Shown here in pieces: positions 54,581 through 64,000 of a DNA stretch of 64,000 bases. A program made the position numbers and the translations under genes. Numbering within the stretch: the stretch's first letter is position 1; every line of letters begins with the position of its first letter. Where the stretch lies: contig DDFF01000007.1 of assembly GCA_002337045.1 (NCBI GenBank), forward strand, positions 186,001-250,000, in the 5' to 3' direction. Under the pieces are notes generated by a model. It was not told the origin of the DNA, made no database searches, and worked only from the letters and a program-made list of their open reading frames with translations. This DNA comes from Bacteroidetes bacterium UBA1935. Lineage in GTDB: Bacteria; Bacteroidota; Bacteroidia; Chitinophagales; Chitinophagaceae.

Positions 54581-55771
54581 ATGAGTAAGAAAGTTCAGGT
54601 AATATCGTTTCAGTCGCTGACCGGCAACAGTGGTGCAGGCATGGCTCGTTTGGGTCACATGCTTTCAACCGAACTACACAAGAGAGGCATACTACAGGAT
54701 TTCATTATTCATTCAAAGGGAAAATTTGATACTGCATTCCCTTCTCAACCTGTATCTGCATTTTCCCGTTATTATTTATTTGTCATCAATAAGCTGGTAG
54801 CAATACTGTCAGTACCTGCGTACAAATCCAGATATCTGCAGGAAGTATTGTTCGACTGGTTTTGCCAGTGGCGTTTAAAGAAAGGTACGGCCATACTATT
54901 CTCTACCAATCCGTTTATGCAACGCACATTCAGAAGAGCTAAAAAACTAGGCATGTTGGTAGTATTACTTCCGGGTACACCTGAAGAAAATTACATCTTC
55001 AATATTGTAGATGAAGAAAATAAAAAAACAGGCATCCATGCAACAGATGCGTATACTTATAAAAAAAGACTGAATTACTATAATAAGAGCATTCAATATG
55101 TAGATAAAGTGATTGCTCCGCACCCTGTAGTACTCACATCCTACAAAGAAGCAAAACATAAAGCTGAAATAGTAACTATTGTCGGGCATATGACACCCGA
55201 CTTAAAACCCGTAACAACTGTAGCAAAAAATGATGCAACATTCCATGTAGGCTATGTAGCACACACAGTACTACTTAAGGGTTTGCATTACTTATTAGCC
55301 GCATGGAAAGACATTAATGAACTTGGCATACAAAATATAATGCTACATATTGGCGGCAATGCAGATGAGCCAATGAAAAACTACATTGACAAGCACTTTA
55401 AAGGTTTGGTAAATGTAAAATGGCATGGGCATGTGTCAGATATACCTGCGTTCATGCAACAGCTTGATTTACTCGTAGTACCAAGCCTTGTAGATGCAGG
55501 ACCTTCTACACCACTTGAGGCTGCATATAATAGCATACCGAGCATCATCACAGATCATTGTGGTTCTTACGAACTATTGATAAGGAACAACCCCGGATGT
55601 TGGGTTATTCCAATAAGAGATAAAGATGCTATCAAAGAACGCATACTGTTTGCTTACAACAATACAGACATTTGCAAACAGACCGGAGAATATGCCAGAT
55701 ACAATATGCAAACCTACAGCATGGAATCATTCATGCAGGAATTAGCAGACTATTTAGAAAGCAAAGTATAA
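54581..55771 (+). CDS. Family 4 glycosyltransferase, duplicated copy B
   Basis: The 396-residue GT-B protein shares with copy A the start ISFQSLTGNSGAGMARLG, the HSKGKFDT segment, the FRRAKKLGM segment and the end region SLVDAGPSTPLEAAYNSIP. The pair flanks the amidotransferase, pointing to a local duplication and later divergence. Sugar unknown. Confidence 0.88.
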   Translation: MSKKVQVISFQSLTGNSGAGMARLGHMLSTELHKRGILQDFIIHSKGKFDTAFPSQPVSAFSRYYLFVINKLVAILSVPAYKSRYLQEVLFDWFCQWRLKKGTAILFSTNPFMQRTFRRAKKLGMLVVLLPGTPEENYIFNIVDEENKKTGIHATDAYTYKKRLNYYNKSIQYVDKVIAPHPVVLTSYKEAKHKAEIVTIVGHMTPDLKPVTTVAKNDATFHVGYVAHTVLLKGLHYLLAAWKDINELGIQNIMLHIGGNADEPMKNYIDKHFKGLVNVKWHGHVSDIPAFMQQLDLLVVPSLVDAGPSTPLEAAYNSIPSIITDHCGSYELLIRNNPGCWVIPIRDKDAIKERILFAYNNTDICKQTGEYARYNMQTYSMESFMQELADYLESKV

Positions 55772-55775
55772 CTAA

Positions 55776-56978
55776 ATGAAAAATGTACTACTACTCGGAT
55801 CTGAATTAGGCAAGGGAGGAGCAGAACGCTCTATCTCTCTGCTGAGTTATTATCTGGAGCAGGAAGGCTACAACGTTACACTTTGCATACTTTCAGGCAC
55901 AGACAGGGAGAAGTTTTATAAGACTTGTAAAAACGTAGTATTCATAGACCCGCCTGCATATGCAGGGCTTGTTGGCAAGATAAAAGCGTGGAGATACAGA
56001 CTACAAAAACTGAAACAGCTTAAACGCGACCTAAAAATCGACACTTCTATCAGCTTTCTGGAAGGGCCCGATTATGTCAATGTACTGACCAAAGGAAAAG
56101 AGAAAGTAGTGCTGAGTATTCGTGGGTCAAAAATGCACGATAAAGTGATAAGCGGTACTATAGGCGCAATACGCAAAAAAGTGCTGATACCACAGCTATA
56201 CAGAAAAGCTAATGAAATTGTTTGTGTTACAGATGCACTTGCAGATGAATTACACGAACACTTCGGCATTCGCAGAGAAAGGCTTACTACTATCTACAAT
56301 TTTTATGAGATTGATGATATCATCATCAAAAGCAACGAAACACTAACTGCCGAAGAAGAACAGATATTTTCAAAACCTGTCATTATCACATCAGGCCGCT
56401 TGCATGTGGCCAAAGAACAAGACAAGCTGATTCGCATACTGAAAACAGTGAAGCAAACGGTAGATGCTCGTGTCATGATACTAGGAGACGGAGAATTGAA
56501 AGAACCTTTTATTGAGTTATGCAATCAATTGGACTTAAGAGCTTGTGATTGGCAAATTGAGAAAAAGGCCGATGCAGATGTTTATCTAATGGGGTTTCAG
56601 CACAACGCCTTTAAATATTATAAACACAGCAAGCTATTTGCACTCACTTCATCATGGGAGGGCTTCCCGAATGTTCTGGCAGAGGCGCTGATATGCGGCA
56701 TTCCAGTAGTATCTACAGATTGTCCAACTGGGCCAAGAGAAATATTGAATGTACCAAATCTACCCAAAGAACCAATTGACTATAGCATAGATACTCCTGT
56801 AGGAACACTACTGCCGATGGTCAACCATCTGAGCAACAAAACACAAGAGCTGTGGACAGATGCAATTGTAAAATGGCTGCAGCAATCTGCGCCATCTAAA
56901 AAAGAGTTTGAAACACTTACAAAACGTTTCACGTTACACTCTATGCTGCAACAGTGGAAAAATGTAATAGATAACTAA
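55776..56978 (+). CDS. Family 4 glycosyltransferase
   Basis: The 400-residue GT-B protein has LGSELGKGGAERSISLLS, the linker strand PVIITSGRLHVAKEQDKLI and the retaining site SSWEGFPNVLAEALICGIP (about 289-307). This is the WaaG-like layout of many capsule transferases. It begins four bases after the previous gene and ends two bases before the next, in a tight run. Confidence 0.9.
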   Translation: MKNVLLLGSELGKGGAERSISLLSYYLEQEGYNVTLCILSGTDREKFYKTCKNVVFIDPPAYAGLVGKIKAWRYRLQKLKQLKRDLKIDTSISFLEGPDYVNVLTKGKEKVVLSIRGSKMHDKVISGTIGAIRKKVLIPQLYRKANEIVCVTDALADELHEHFGIRRERLTTIYNFYEIDDIIIKSNETLTAEEEQIFSKPVIITSGRLHVAKEQDKLIRILKTVKQTVDARVMILGDGELKEPFIELCNQLDLRACDWQIEKKADADVYLMGFQHNAFKYYKHSKLFALTSSWEGFPNVLAEALICGIPVVSTDCPTGPREILNVPNLPKEPIDYSIDTPVGTLLPMVNHLSNKTQELWTDAIVKWLQQSAPSKKEFETLTKRFTLHSMLQQWKNVIDN

Positions 56979-56979
56979 G

Positions 56980-58077
56980 ATGAACATTCTGATTATAGAC
57001 AACTCCCTTGCTTTTACAGGTGCATTTAAATGCGCACTGAGTGAGGCTATACTATTATCAGACAAACATAAATTTACATTCATCATTCACCCTGAAAGCA
57101 AAGTAAGAGCTAATCTTGAAGCCAGCAATATACCTTATCATACAATCAAGCTGCAAGAGATTCGCAAATCTCCGACTGTCCTCCTATATCCTTTCATGCT
57201 ACTACTCAATACATACAGAGTACGCAGCATAATAAATCGTGAGAAAATAGATGTGGTGCAGATGAATGATTTCTACAACCTCATCGGCGCTTTCCTTAAG
57301 ATATTCGGTTACAAAGGCAAGTTGATAACTTATGTACGTTTTGTACCATCTGCAATGCCTGCACCTTTCAGAAAGCTGTGGACATACTTTGCACAGCAAT
57401 ACAGCCATCGTGTTATAGCAGTTTCAGATACTGTACTGAAAGAACTACCAATTAATAAAAACACCATTCGCCTCTACGACCCTGCAAATTTGCAAGAGCT
57501 GATTACAACAGAAAAATCAGCGTCAGATACTATTCAGTTCCTATACCTATCCAACTATATACGTGGTAAGGGACAAGACTATGCACTGGAGGCTTTTATT
57601 AAAGCATATCAGCATAACAAGCAACTGCGCCTTAAATACACAGGTGGTGACATGAGCCTTGAAAAAAACAGAGAATTCAAACAAACGCTGATAGACAAAG
57701 TAAAAGAACATGGATTGGAAGAAGTAGTAACTTTTGCCGACTTTAACAGCAATATAGAAGCTGAGATAAAGGCTGCTGATGTGTTGTTGAATTTCTCTAA
57801 TTCCGAATCACTATCCATGACTTGCCTGGAGGCCGCATATTACGGCACGGCAGTTATTGCTACAAAATGCGGCGGCCCCGAAGAGGTAATTATTGATAAA
57901 GAAACGGGATTGTTAGTGCCTGTTGCAGATATAGATGCTATGATAAATGCCATACTTACATTGGCAAACAATGCAACTATAAGAAAGCAATATGCCGAAG
58001 CAGGCAGAACTTATGTCCGTAACAAATTTGGCAAAGAACATTTTATACAAGAATTTGAAGCTATACTTGCATCATAA
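56980..58077 (+). CDS. Family 4 glycosyltransferase
   Basis: The 365-residue GT-B protein has the donor-site motif NSESLSMTCLEAAYYGTAV (about 276-294) followed by TKCGGPEEVI, and a linker IQFLYLSNYIRGKGQDYALEAF. Its TAA shares one base with the ATG of the next gene (TAATG), so the two are coupled. Confidence 0.9.
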   Translation: MNILIIDNSLAFTGAFKCALSEAILLSDKHKFTFIIHPESKVRANLEASNIPYHTIKLQEIRKSPTVLLYPFMLLLNTYRVRSIINREKIDVVQMNDFYNLIGAFLKIFGYKGKLITYVRFVPSAMPAPFRKLWTYFAQQYSHRVIAVSDTVLKELPINKNTIRLYDPANLQELITTEKSASDTIQFLYLSNYIRGKGQDYALEAFIKAYQHNKQLRLKYTGGDMSLEKNREFKQTLIDKVKEHGLEEVVTFADFNSNIEAEIKAADVLLNFSNSESLSMTCLEAAYYGTAVIATKCGGPEEVIIDKETGLLVPVADIDAMINAILTLANNATIRKQYAEAGRTYVRNKFGKEHFIQEFEAILAS

Positions 58078-59153
58078 TGAATACGCCTAAGGTTTTATTT
58101 ATGGTTCCATATCCGCTTGGCAAAGCGCCTTCACAGCGCTTCCGTGTCGAGCTGTTTGAACCATATCTGAAAGAAGCAGGCATTCATTATCGCATTGCAC
58201 CATTTATGGATGATGCTACGTGGCAACACCTATATAAGCAAGGTTCGGTTTTCCAGAAAGTATGGGGCATTATCAAAGGCTATCTGAAAAGACTTAAGAC
58301 CGTACTGATAGACGTACATAATTACAATTATGTATTCGTACACCGCGAAGCAGCACCATTAGGACCGCCTATATTTGAGTGGATTGTTGCGAAGCTATGG
58401 CGCAAGAAAATGATTTTCGACTATGACGATGCCATCTGGATTGCTAATACAAGTAGCGAGAATAGTATAGCTGCAAAACTTAAATGCTTCTGGAAAGTTA
58501 AACACATTATTAAGCTGTCTTACAAGATAGCTGCAGGTAACGACTACCTGCGCAACTATGCACTACAGTACAATAACAACGCAGTGCTGATGCCAACCTG
58601 TGTAGACATGGAGCGTATGCACAAAGGCACAAAACAACATGGCAATCACAAACCAGTAGTTGGGTGGACGGGTAGCCACTCTACCCTACAATATCTCGAC
58701 AACATTGTAAGCATCATTAAAGAACTGCAGGACGAAATAGATTTTACATTCCTTGTAATTGCAGATAAGAACCCTGAATTGCCGTTGAAAGACTTTCAGT
58801 TTGCACCTTGGAGTGCGGCTACTGAAATACAGGATTTATTAAGAATGGATATTGGCATTATGCCACTGCAGGCAGATGCCTGGAGCGAGGGCAAATGCGG
58901 CTTCAAACTGATACAATACTTATCACTCGCTATACCTGCTTTGGCAAGTCCTGTGGGTGTTAATAATATTATTATTCAGGAAGGCGTCAATGGGCACCTC
59001 TGCGACAACGATGCAGACTGGAAGCAATATATTAAAGTACTGATTACCGATGCGCAAAAACGCGCAGATATGGGTAAAGCAGGTCAGGCGTATATGCTAC
59101 AATTTTACAGCACTCAATCGCAGTACAAAACTTTCTTGAAATTATTCAGTTAG
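58077..59153 (+). CDS. GT4-like glycosyltransferase
   Basis: The 358-residue protein starts FMVPYPLGKAPSQRFRVELFEPYL and contains IFDYDDAIW (about 116-124), GWTGSHSTLQYLDNI (about 200-214) and LQADAWSEGKCGFKLIQYLSLAIP (about 263-286), a less typical GT4 subfamily. Specificity is unknown. Its stop overlaps by four bases that of the convergent membrane-protein gene. Confidence 0.85.
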   Translation: MNTPKVLFMVPYPLGKAPSQRFRVELFEPYLKEAGIHYRIAPFMDDATWQHLYKQGSVFQKVWGIIKGYLKRLKTVLIDVHNYNYVFVHREAAPLGPPIFEWIVAKLWRKKMIFDYDDAIWIANTSSENSIAAKLKCFWKVKHIIKLSYKIAAGNDYLRNYALQYNNNAVLMPTCVDMERMHKGTKQHGNHKPVVGWTGSHSTLQYLDNIVSIIKELQDEIDFTFLVIADKNPELPLKDFQFAPWSAATEIQDLLRMDIGIMPLQADAWSEGKCGFKLIQYLSLAIPALASPVGVNNIIIQEGVNGHLCDNDADWKQYIKVLITDAQKRADMGKAGQAYMLQFYSTQSQYKTFLKLFS

Positions 59154-60520
59154 CCTCTTAATCTCAGTGAGAATATATTTTTATCAAGGCTGTTGTTCTT
59201 GTAGAATATCAGCATCATCGCTATACCGTAGAATGGCAATGCAGGTATACGATAACGCGATAGCGCACCAAAGTTACCCGAAGATATACCTACCGCAAAT
59301 GCAAAGATGATGGCGAATATCAGACAGAACTGAATAGTAGGGTCCGCAGATATGGTTCGCCACGTTCGTCGTGGACCAATGGTTAGCAACACTTTTATAG
59401 TCACCCACAAAAACATCGCGGCTTCCAATGCATTCAGCATCTGCATCACTTTTCGGGTTTCCCATATATACGGGCGGAAAAGTGATACCACTACTGCCTG
59501 CGGAAACTTTTTAATCATACCACCAAACGATGGGTCCATGGTACCTAAATCATAAGCAGAGCCTTCATCTGATACAGACGCGATATAAGTACTCGTAACA
59601 TAAGATGTCTGTGCCACATTCTCCAAAGAATACTTACCCAAAGAGCTGGCAAACTGTGCTGTTATAGCCAGAAAGCCACCTGCAGCACCACCTACCACCA
59701 ATAGCTTCAGTAAGAACCTGCCAAATGCACTTCTTATTTTCTGAGAATAAGAGAACATTACCCAAAGCAACAATGCAGGCAGGAAAGCCATAACGATATA
59801 TACTTTGATCGATACAATCAGATAAAAACTGGCTACGGTAAGGGCTATTGCACCGAAGCTGAAATCTCTATTGATGATAAGCCGAAACACACCGTAGGTA
59901 AGCCAACCAAGCCCGAACATACACACCGTATCTTTAAAGATACCCGACCCCCACATTACCGTACTTGGTATGTACAATACACAAATGGCTATCTGCTTTG
60001 TATACAAAGGGTATTGTGTAGCAAATGTTCTGAACAACGCCCACATACCTGTAAATGCAAGTGTGCCAAGCAAAACCGCCGTTGGCAGGTAAGTAGTGAA
60101 CGTAAAGATGCCAAGAAAAGCGATGATAGAACATACTACATACTCTGTCGGTCCCTCATAGTACCACGTCATTTGCGATATATACTTGCCATAGTATGCA
60201 GGGTCGTACCATTTAGGGATGTGTAGTATCAGATTCAGCCATTTATTAAAAGACTCACTAAACGACCAGTTGATAACCTCTGCGTGCCTGAAATAGTTTA
60301 CCGTATCACCGCCACCACCATAATAGTACTGATAAATCAACCCGATGAATATTGCCCCACCAATCTTAGCAGTAAGCCCGGGCAAGAAGTATGGCCTCCA
60401 TTTATGCCCCGGCGGATACCTTGAATCCCGTATTTTGATAGCTATCAGGTAAATGATGCCCAAATAGAAAGGAAGCAGCAAATAGTCGAGCAACGTAATA
60501 AATTGATTGCTATCTTGCAT
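59150..60520 (-). CDS. Polytopic membrane protein, candidate glycan polymerase or GT-C enzyme
   Basis: The 456-residue protein has about ten to twelve helices and large loops, one with YYYGGGGDTVNYFRHAE (about 64-80). Other conserved-looking segments are GSGIFKDTVCMFGLGWLTYG and GNFGALSRYRIPALPFYGIAMM near the end. The repertoire of the locus lacks an obvious Wzy, and the acidic first loop and RYRxPxLP end fit either an EpsG/Wzy-like polymerase or a GT-C transferase. It is the only complete gene of the locus on the minus strand. Function is inferred from context. Confidence 0.6.
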   Translation of the reverse strand: MQDSNQFITLLDYLLLPFYLGIIYLIAIKIRDSRYPPGHKWRPYFLPGLTAKIGGAIFIGLIYQYYYGGGGDTVNYFRHAEVINWSFSESFNKWLNLILHIPKWYDPAYYGKYISQMTWYYEGPTEYVVCSIIAFLGIFTFTTYLPTAVLLGTLAFTGMWALFRTFATQYPLYTKQIAICVLYIPSTVMWGSGIFKDTVCMFGLGWLTYGVFRLIINRDFSFGAIALTVASFYLIVSIKVYIVMAFLPALLLWVMFSYSQKIRSAFGRFLLKLLVVGGAAGGFLAITAQFASSLGKYSLENVAQTSYVTSTYIASVSDEGSAYDLGTMDPSFGGMIKKFPQAVVVSLFRPYIWETRKVMQMLNALEAAMFLWVTIKVLLTIGPRRTWRTISADPTIQFCLIFAIIFAFAVGISSGNFGALSRYRIPALPFYGIAMMLIFYKNNSLDKNIFSLRLRG

Positions 60521-60572
60521 CAGGTTTTAAATTTCATTATTACTAACTTTCTCACTACTATTTGTCTGTATC

Positions 60573-62483
60573 ATGTGTGGTATTACAGGTTATTACGCTT
60601 TCAAGGCTAACGCTGCATCCAACCTTACAAAAATAACACAATCGACAGACAAATTATTGCTTCGTGGCCCCGATACAGGCAATGTTTATACACATAAAAA
60701 TGTAGCCCTTGGCCACCGTCGTTTATCAATCATCGATACATCCAACGGAGCATCTCAACCAATGACGGATGTAACGGGAAGGTACACTATCGTTTTCAAT
60801 GGCGAGATATTTAATTATCAAGAGCTTTCAGACAAATACCTGCAGGACGTATGGCAACGCATTGGAGGAGCTAAAACTACATCCGACACGGAAATACTGC
60901 TATATCTGCTAATCAAATATGGCGAAAGCTGTATTCAATGGCTGGCTGGCTTCTTTGCTTTCAGTTTTTACGATACCGAAACAGGCCGCATGATTATAGC
61001 CCGCGACCGCTTTGGTAAAAAGCCGCTTGTATATCATGCTACAGAAGAGCATATTGCTTTTGCATCTGAGATAAAAGCGCTGCTGGAATGGAATATACCC
61101 AAAGCTATCAACTACACTACCCTGTATCAATACTTGCAACTCAACTATATACCGCAACCCCAAAGCATGCTTGAAGGTGTTGCCAAGTTGCCGCAAGGAC
61201 ATTGTATGATTTGTGATGCAAATGGTGTAAAAGAAATAAAGCCTTACTATGAAATACAGATAGACAAGGCATCTTACGGCAAATACGATTACAATACAGC
61301 ACAGCAAATGCTGGTGCAACACATGGATGTAGCTGTGCAGGAACGTATGATTGCAGATGTGCCGCTTGGTGCATTCCTGAGTGGTGGTATAGATTCTTCA
61401 GTTATCGTAGCACTTGCAAGCCGATACACTGACAAACTGAACACATTCTCCATAGGCTACAAAGACAATCCGTTTTTCGACGAAACGAAATATGCAAAGC
61501 TTGTAGCTGAGAAATACAACACCAATCACACGGTATTCTCGCTATCTACAGACAATTTCCTGGAGCATGTGTACAGCGTACTCGATTATCTGGATGAACC
61601 ATTTGCTGATTCTTCTGCCATACCAGAATACATACTTTGCTATTATACCCGCAAGCACGTTACAGTTGCACTAAGCGGTGATGGTGGCGATGAAGTGTTT
61701 GCAGGTTATAACAAACATGCTGCTGAGTGGAAGATGCGTCAACAGTCTTTGCTTAATACATTAGTAAAGCTTGGCGGTCCTCTCTGGAAGGCATTACCAC
61801 GCAGCAGAAACAATAAAATAACCAACCTCTTCCGTCAACTCAACCGCTTTGCAGAAGGTGCCAGCCTTTCTGAGAGCGACCGCTATTGGCGTTGGGCTTC
61901 TTTCAACACCCCTCAGCAGGCAGGGGCTTTGTTATCAGACAAGTCAAGGGCACAGGTAGATGATGCAGTATTCACACAACAACGAAAAGAAATACTGCAA
62001 CACTTCAAAACAGGTGACTTCAATGAGGTACTGCTGACAGACATGAACCTCGTACTGCTGAGCGATATGCTGGTGAAGGTAGATATGATGAGCATGGCAA
62101 ACAGCCTTGAAGTACGAAGCCCGTTCCTTGATTATAAAGTAGTAGATTTTGCCTTCTCGCTACCTGTAGATTATAAGGTAGACGGAAGTATGAAGAAAAG
62201 AATTGTACAGGATGCTTTCCGCAGTATGTTGCCTGAGGAAATATACAACCGTCCTAAACACGGTTTTGAAATACCTTTGCTCGATTGGTTCCGTAAAGAG
62301 CTTTGGGGGCTGATAAATGATGATTTATTAAGCCGCTCTTTCGTTGAACAACAGGGCATCTTCAACCCTACTGCTATAGAACAACTGAAGAAAAAACTGC
62401 ACTGCACAAACCCTGAAGACAGCCACGCTACGATATGGGCACTCATAGTGTTCCAATACTGGTGGAAAAAGTACTACAACTAA
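60573..62483 (+). CDS. asnB: Asparagine-synthase-like glutamine amidotransferase 2
   Basis: The 636-residue protein has Cys2 of MCGITG for the glutaminase and the PP-loop LSGGIDSSVIVA (about 267-278), with the downstream LSGDGGDEVFAGY typical of bacterial AsnB. It is related to, but clearly different from, the amidotransferase at 52701. Two such enzymes suggest two amidated sugars, or one true asparagine synthetase plus one sugar amidase; sequence alone does not decide. It starts a separate plus-strand segment after the convergent membrane protein. Confidence 0.9.
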   Translation: MCGITGYYAFKANAASNLTKITQSTDKLLLRGPDTGNVYTHKNVALGHRRLSIIDTSNGASQPMTDVTGRYTIVFNGEIFNYQELSDKYLQDVWQRIGGAKTTSDTEILLYLLIKYGESCIQWLAGFFAFSFYDTETGRMIIARDRFGKKPLVYHATEEHIAFASEIKALLEWNIPKAINYTTLYQYLQLNYIPQPQSMLEGVAKLPQGHCMICDANGVKEIKPYYEIQIDKASYGKYDYNTAQQMLVQHMDVAVQERMIADVPLGAFLSGGIDSSVIVALASRYTDKLNTFSIGYKDNPFFDETKYAKLVAEKYNTNHTVFSLSTDNFLEHVYSVLDYLDEPFADSSAIPEYILCYYTRKHVTVALSGDGGDEVFAGYNKHAAEWKMRQQSLLNTLVKLGGPLWKALPRSRNNKITNLFRQLNRFAEGASLSESDRYWRWASFNTPQQAGALLSDKSRAQVDDAVFTQQRKEILQHFKTGDFNEVLLTDMNLVLLSDMLVKVDMMSMANSLEVRSPFLDYKVVDFAFSLPVDYKVDGSMKKRIVQDAFRSMLPEEIYNRPKHGFEIPLLDWFRKELWGLINDDLLSRSFVEQQGIFNPTAIEQLKKKLHCTNPEDSHATIWALIVFQYWWKKYYN

Positions 62484-62542
62484 GTTTTATACTTTTATTA
62501 CTTACAGATTTATCGTAATTTTAACCCCGTTATAAGCTATAC

Positions 62543-63793
62543 ATGCCACGGGTTTTAAGGATACTAAACAGGTTAATAATAGGCGGTCCCGCCATCAATG
62601 CCACATACCTCACAAAGTATATGGCGCCTGAATTTGAGACCATGTTGGTAATTGGCGGTAAAGACGATCACGAGCAGGATGCCGATCATCTAAGTATGGA
62701 TCTTGGCATCTCACCTGTAGAAGTACCTGAAATGAAGCGCAGCATCAGCCCTGTAGATGATGGTATTGCTTATAAAAAAATCAAAAGGCTTATAGAAAAA
62801 TTTCGCCCTGATATTGTGCATACACATGCTGCAAAATCGGGTGTAATAGGCCGCCTGGCAGCAGATGCGTGCAATGTCCCTGTTATAGTGCATACATTTC
62901 ACGGGCACGTATTTCACAGCTACTTCAACAGGTGGAAGACGAATACTTTCATTCAGATAGAACGCTACCTTGCCAAACGCTCAACAGGCATCATTGCCAT
63001 CAGCGAATTGCAGAAGAACGAGCTTACCAATATCTATAAAATATGCCCTGCTGAAAAAATGAAAATCATTCAGCTTGGCCTCGACCTTGATAAGTTTCAA
63101 CTACATCAGGATATTAAACGTGCCGAATTCCGTCAGAAATACAATCTGTTTGACGGTGATATTGCCATTGGTATCATTGGCCGTGTAGTACCTGTTAAGA
63201 ATCACAGCTTGTTTGTTGCAGCGGCTAAGAAAGTATTGGAACAAACATCTGCAAGAGTAAAGTTTGTAGTAATAGGCGATGGCGATATGCGCCAACAAAT
63301 GGAAGCTGAATTCAAAGAAGCTGGTATAGACTACGCATACTACCCCGAAAATCCGCGCGAAGCAACTGCTATCTGCACTTCATGGCAAACTGATATGGAT
63401 GTAGTGTTAGCAGGTTTGGACATCGTAGCACTTACATCTCACAACGAGGGTACACCTGTATCTCTGATAGAAGCACAGGCAGCATCCCGCCCTGTAGTAT
63501 CTACAAATGTTGGTGGCGTGGCCGATGTTGTGACTGATAATCTTTGCGGCTTTATTACAGAACCGAATGATGCCAACATTTTTGCAGAAGCATTGCTGCA
63601 ACTCATCAACAAGCCAGAAATGCGCACTTACTTTGGTACACAAGGCCGCAACTTTGTGCAAACCAAATTCTCTTATCAACGCCTTGTTGGCGATATGAGC
63701 GAATACTATTATTCGCTGCTCGATAAAAAAGGTGTAAACTACCGCGACCGTCTTGGCCGTCCTGTTCCGTCTTCTCTTGAAGATTCTATCTAA
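62543..63793 (+). CDS. Family 4 glycosyltransferase
   Basis: The 416-residue GT-B protein has LRILNRLIIGGPAINATYLT, the His-rich HTHAAKSGVIGRLAAD and HTFHGHVFHSYFNRWK segments, the linker IGIIGRVVPVKNHSLFV and the donor site HNEGTPVSLIEAQAASRPVV (about 296-315). This is the WbpH/capsule-type GT4 group. It is separated from asnB 2 by 59 bases and ends overlapping the convergent epimerase. Confidence 0.9.
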   Translation: MPRVLRILNRLIIGGPAINATYLTKYMAPEFETMLVIGGKDDHEQDADHLSMDLGISPVEVPEMKRSISPVDDGIAYKKIKRLIEKFRPDIVHTHAAKSGVIGRLAADACNVPVIVHTFHGHVFHSYFNRWKTNTFIQIERYLAKRSTGIIAISELQKNELTNIYKICPAEKMKIIQLGLDLDKFQLHQDIKRAEFRQKYNLFDGDIAIGIIGRVVPVKNHSLFVAAAKKVLEQTSARVKFVVIGDGDMRQQMEAEFKEAGIDYAYYPENPREATAICTSWQTDMDVVLAGLDIVALTSHNEGTPVSLIEAQAASRPVVSTNVGGVADVVTDNLCGFITEPNDANIFAEALLQLINKPEMRTYFGTQGRNFVQTKFSYQRLVGDMSEYYYSLLDKKGVNYRDRLGRPVPSSLEDSI

Positions 63794-64000
63794 CTATACA
63801 TTTCTTTAAAGAAAGCTACAGTCTGTTTCAGGCCATCCATAAAGCGCTGTGTTGGCTCATACCCAAGCAATGTTCTCGCCTTAGAAATATCAGCCAGCGA
63901 ATTACGGATATCGCCTGCACGTTCTTCCCTGTATGTAGCTTCGTGTTGTATGCCCAGCATTTCGCGTATGGCAGTATACAGATAATTAACAGAGAAGTTT
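63790..64000 (-). CDS. NAD-dependent sugar epimerase/dehydratase, C-terminal part only
   Basis: The last 70 codons of a minus-strand gene run off the right edge. The readable end has EERAGDIRNSLADISKARTLLGYEP and FMDGLKQTVAFFKEMYS, the C-terminal pattern of extended short-chain dehydrogenases such as UDP-glucose/UDP-GlcNAc 4-epimerases. It probably supplies a nucleotide sugar for the locus. The active site lies outside the window. Its stop overlaps the GT4 stop by four bases. Confidence 0.8.
   Translation of the reverse strand, partial: NFSVNYLYTAIREMLGIQHEATYREERAGDIRNSLADISKARTLLGYEPTQRFMDGLKQTVAFFKEMYS

Noticed and set aside
1..64000. tRNA, rRNA, CRISPR array, insertion sequence or prophage
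   Set aside because: Gaps between genes were read on both strands; no cloverleaf with a CCA-type end, no regular repeat-spacer array and no transposase, integrase or phage structural gene were found.

Overview
The window looks like chromosomal DNA of a Bacteroidota bacterium, probably of the Chitinophagaceae or a close relative; the phylum is well supported, the family is inference. Evidence: proteins ending in type IX secretion (T9SS) sorting domains, a PorP/SprF protein beside a TPR/beta-propeller/OmpA protein, a GEVED-domain adhesin-like protein, the DUF3822-rsmD-coaD order, a bacillithiol-type YtxJ, many promoters of the TAnnTTTG type, and weak Shine-Dalgarno sequences. No rRNA, tRNA, CRISPR array, transposase or prophage gene was found.

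Layout. 1-11,940 is housekeeping DNA: a K+-dependent-type membrane pyrophosphatase, a GT2 glycosyltransferase, a PaaI-type thioesterase coupled to a YdeI-like protein, a large T9SS surface protein, OxyR, a spermidine-synthase-like protein, an M48 protease, PlsY and PrmA. 11,990-15,320 holds the T9SS-associated OmpA and PorP/SprF pair. 15,700-19,080 is ftsK followed by a LolA-like gene. 19,150-22,110 is a minus-strand operon of an MbnP-like copper protein, an MbnH/MauG-like di-heme enzyme and a T9SS-exported YHYH protein. 22,380-24,960 is a solitary, AT-rich AAA ATPase with a zinc-hook-like CxxC and a C-terminal RX4H (HEPN-type) motif; it is the best candidate for an accessory defence gene. A structured, possibly RNA-coding, 600-base intergenic region follows.

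25,560-42,920 is mostly housekeeping: fabD, ytxJ, a MATE exporter, DUF3822-rsmD-coaD, YkvA and YeiH families, NUDIX, pyrE, a UbiA prenyltransferase, maf, a DAO-type oxidoreductase, a tandem pair of related secreted proteins, leuS, a small lipoprotein, Sco, ChrA, a 48-residue membrane protein and pdxH.

43,244 to the right edge is an exopolysaccharide locus: Wza-type export lipoprotein, Wzc-type tyrosine kinase with a Gly-Tyr tail, a PglK-like ABC flippase, one GT2 and seven GT4-type transferases, a NodB-like deacetylase, two asparagine-synthase-like amidotransferases, an antisense-oriented polytopic membrane protein that may be the polymerase, and the end of a sugar epimerase. Together they could build, amidate or deacetylate, flip, polymerise and export a surface glycan. 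No initiating sugar-phosphate transferase, canonical Wzx or Wzb-like phosphatase is visible, so the locus probably continues beyond the window.
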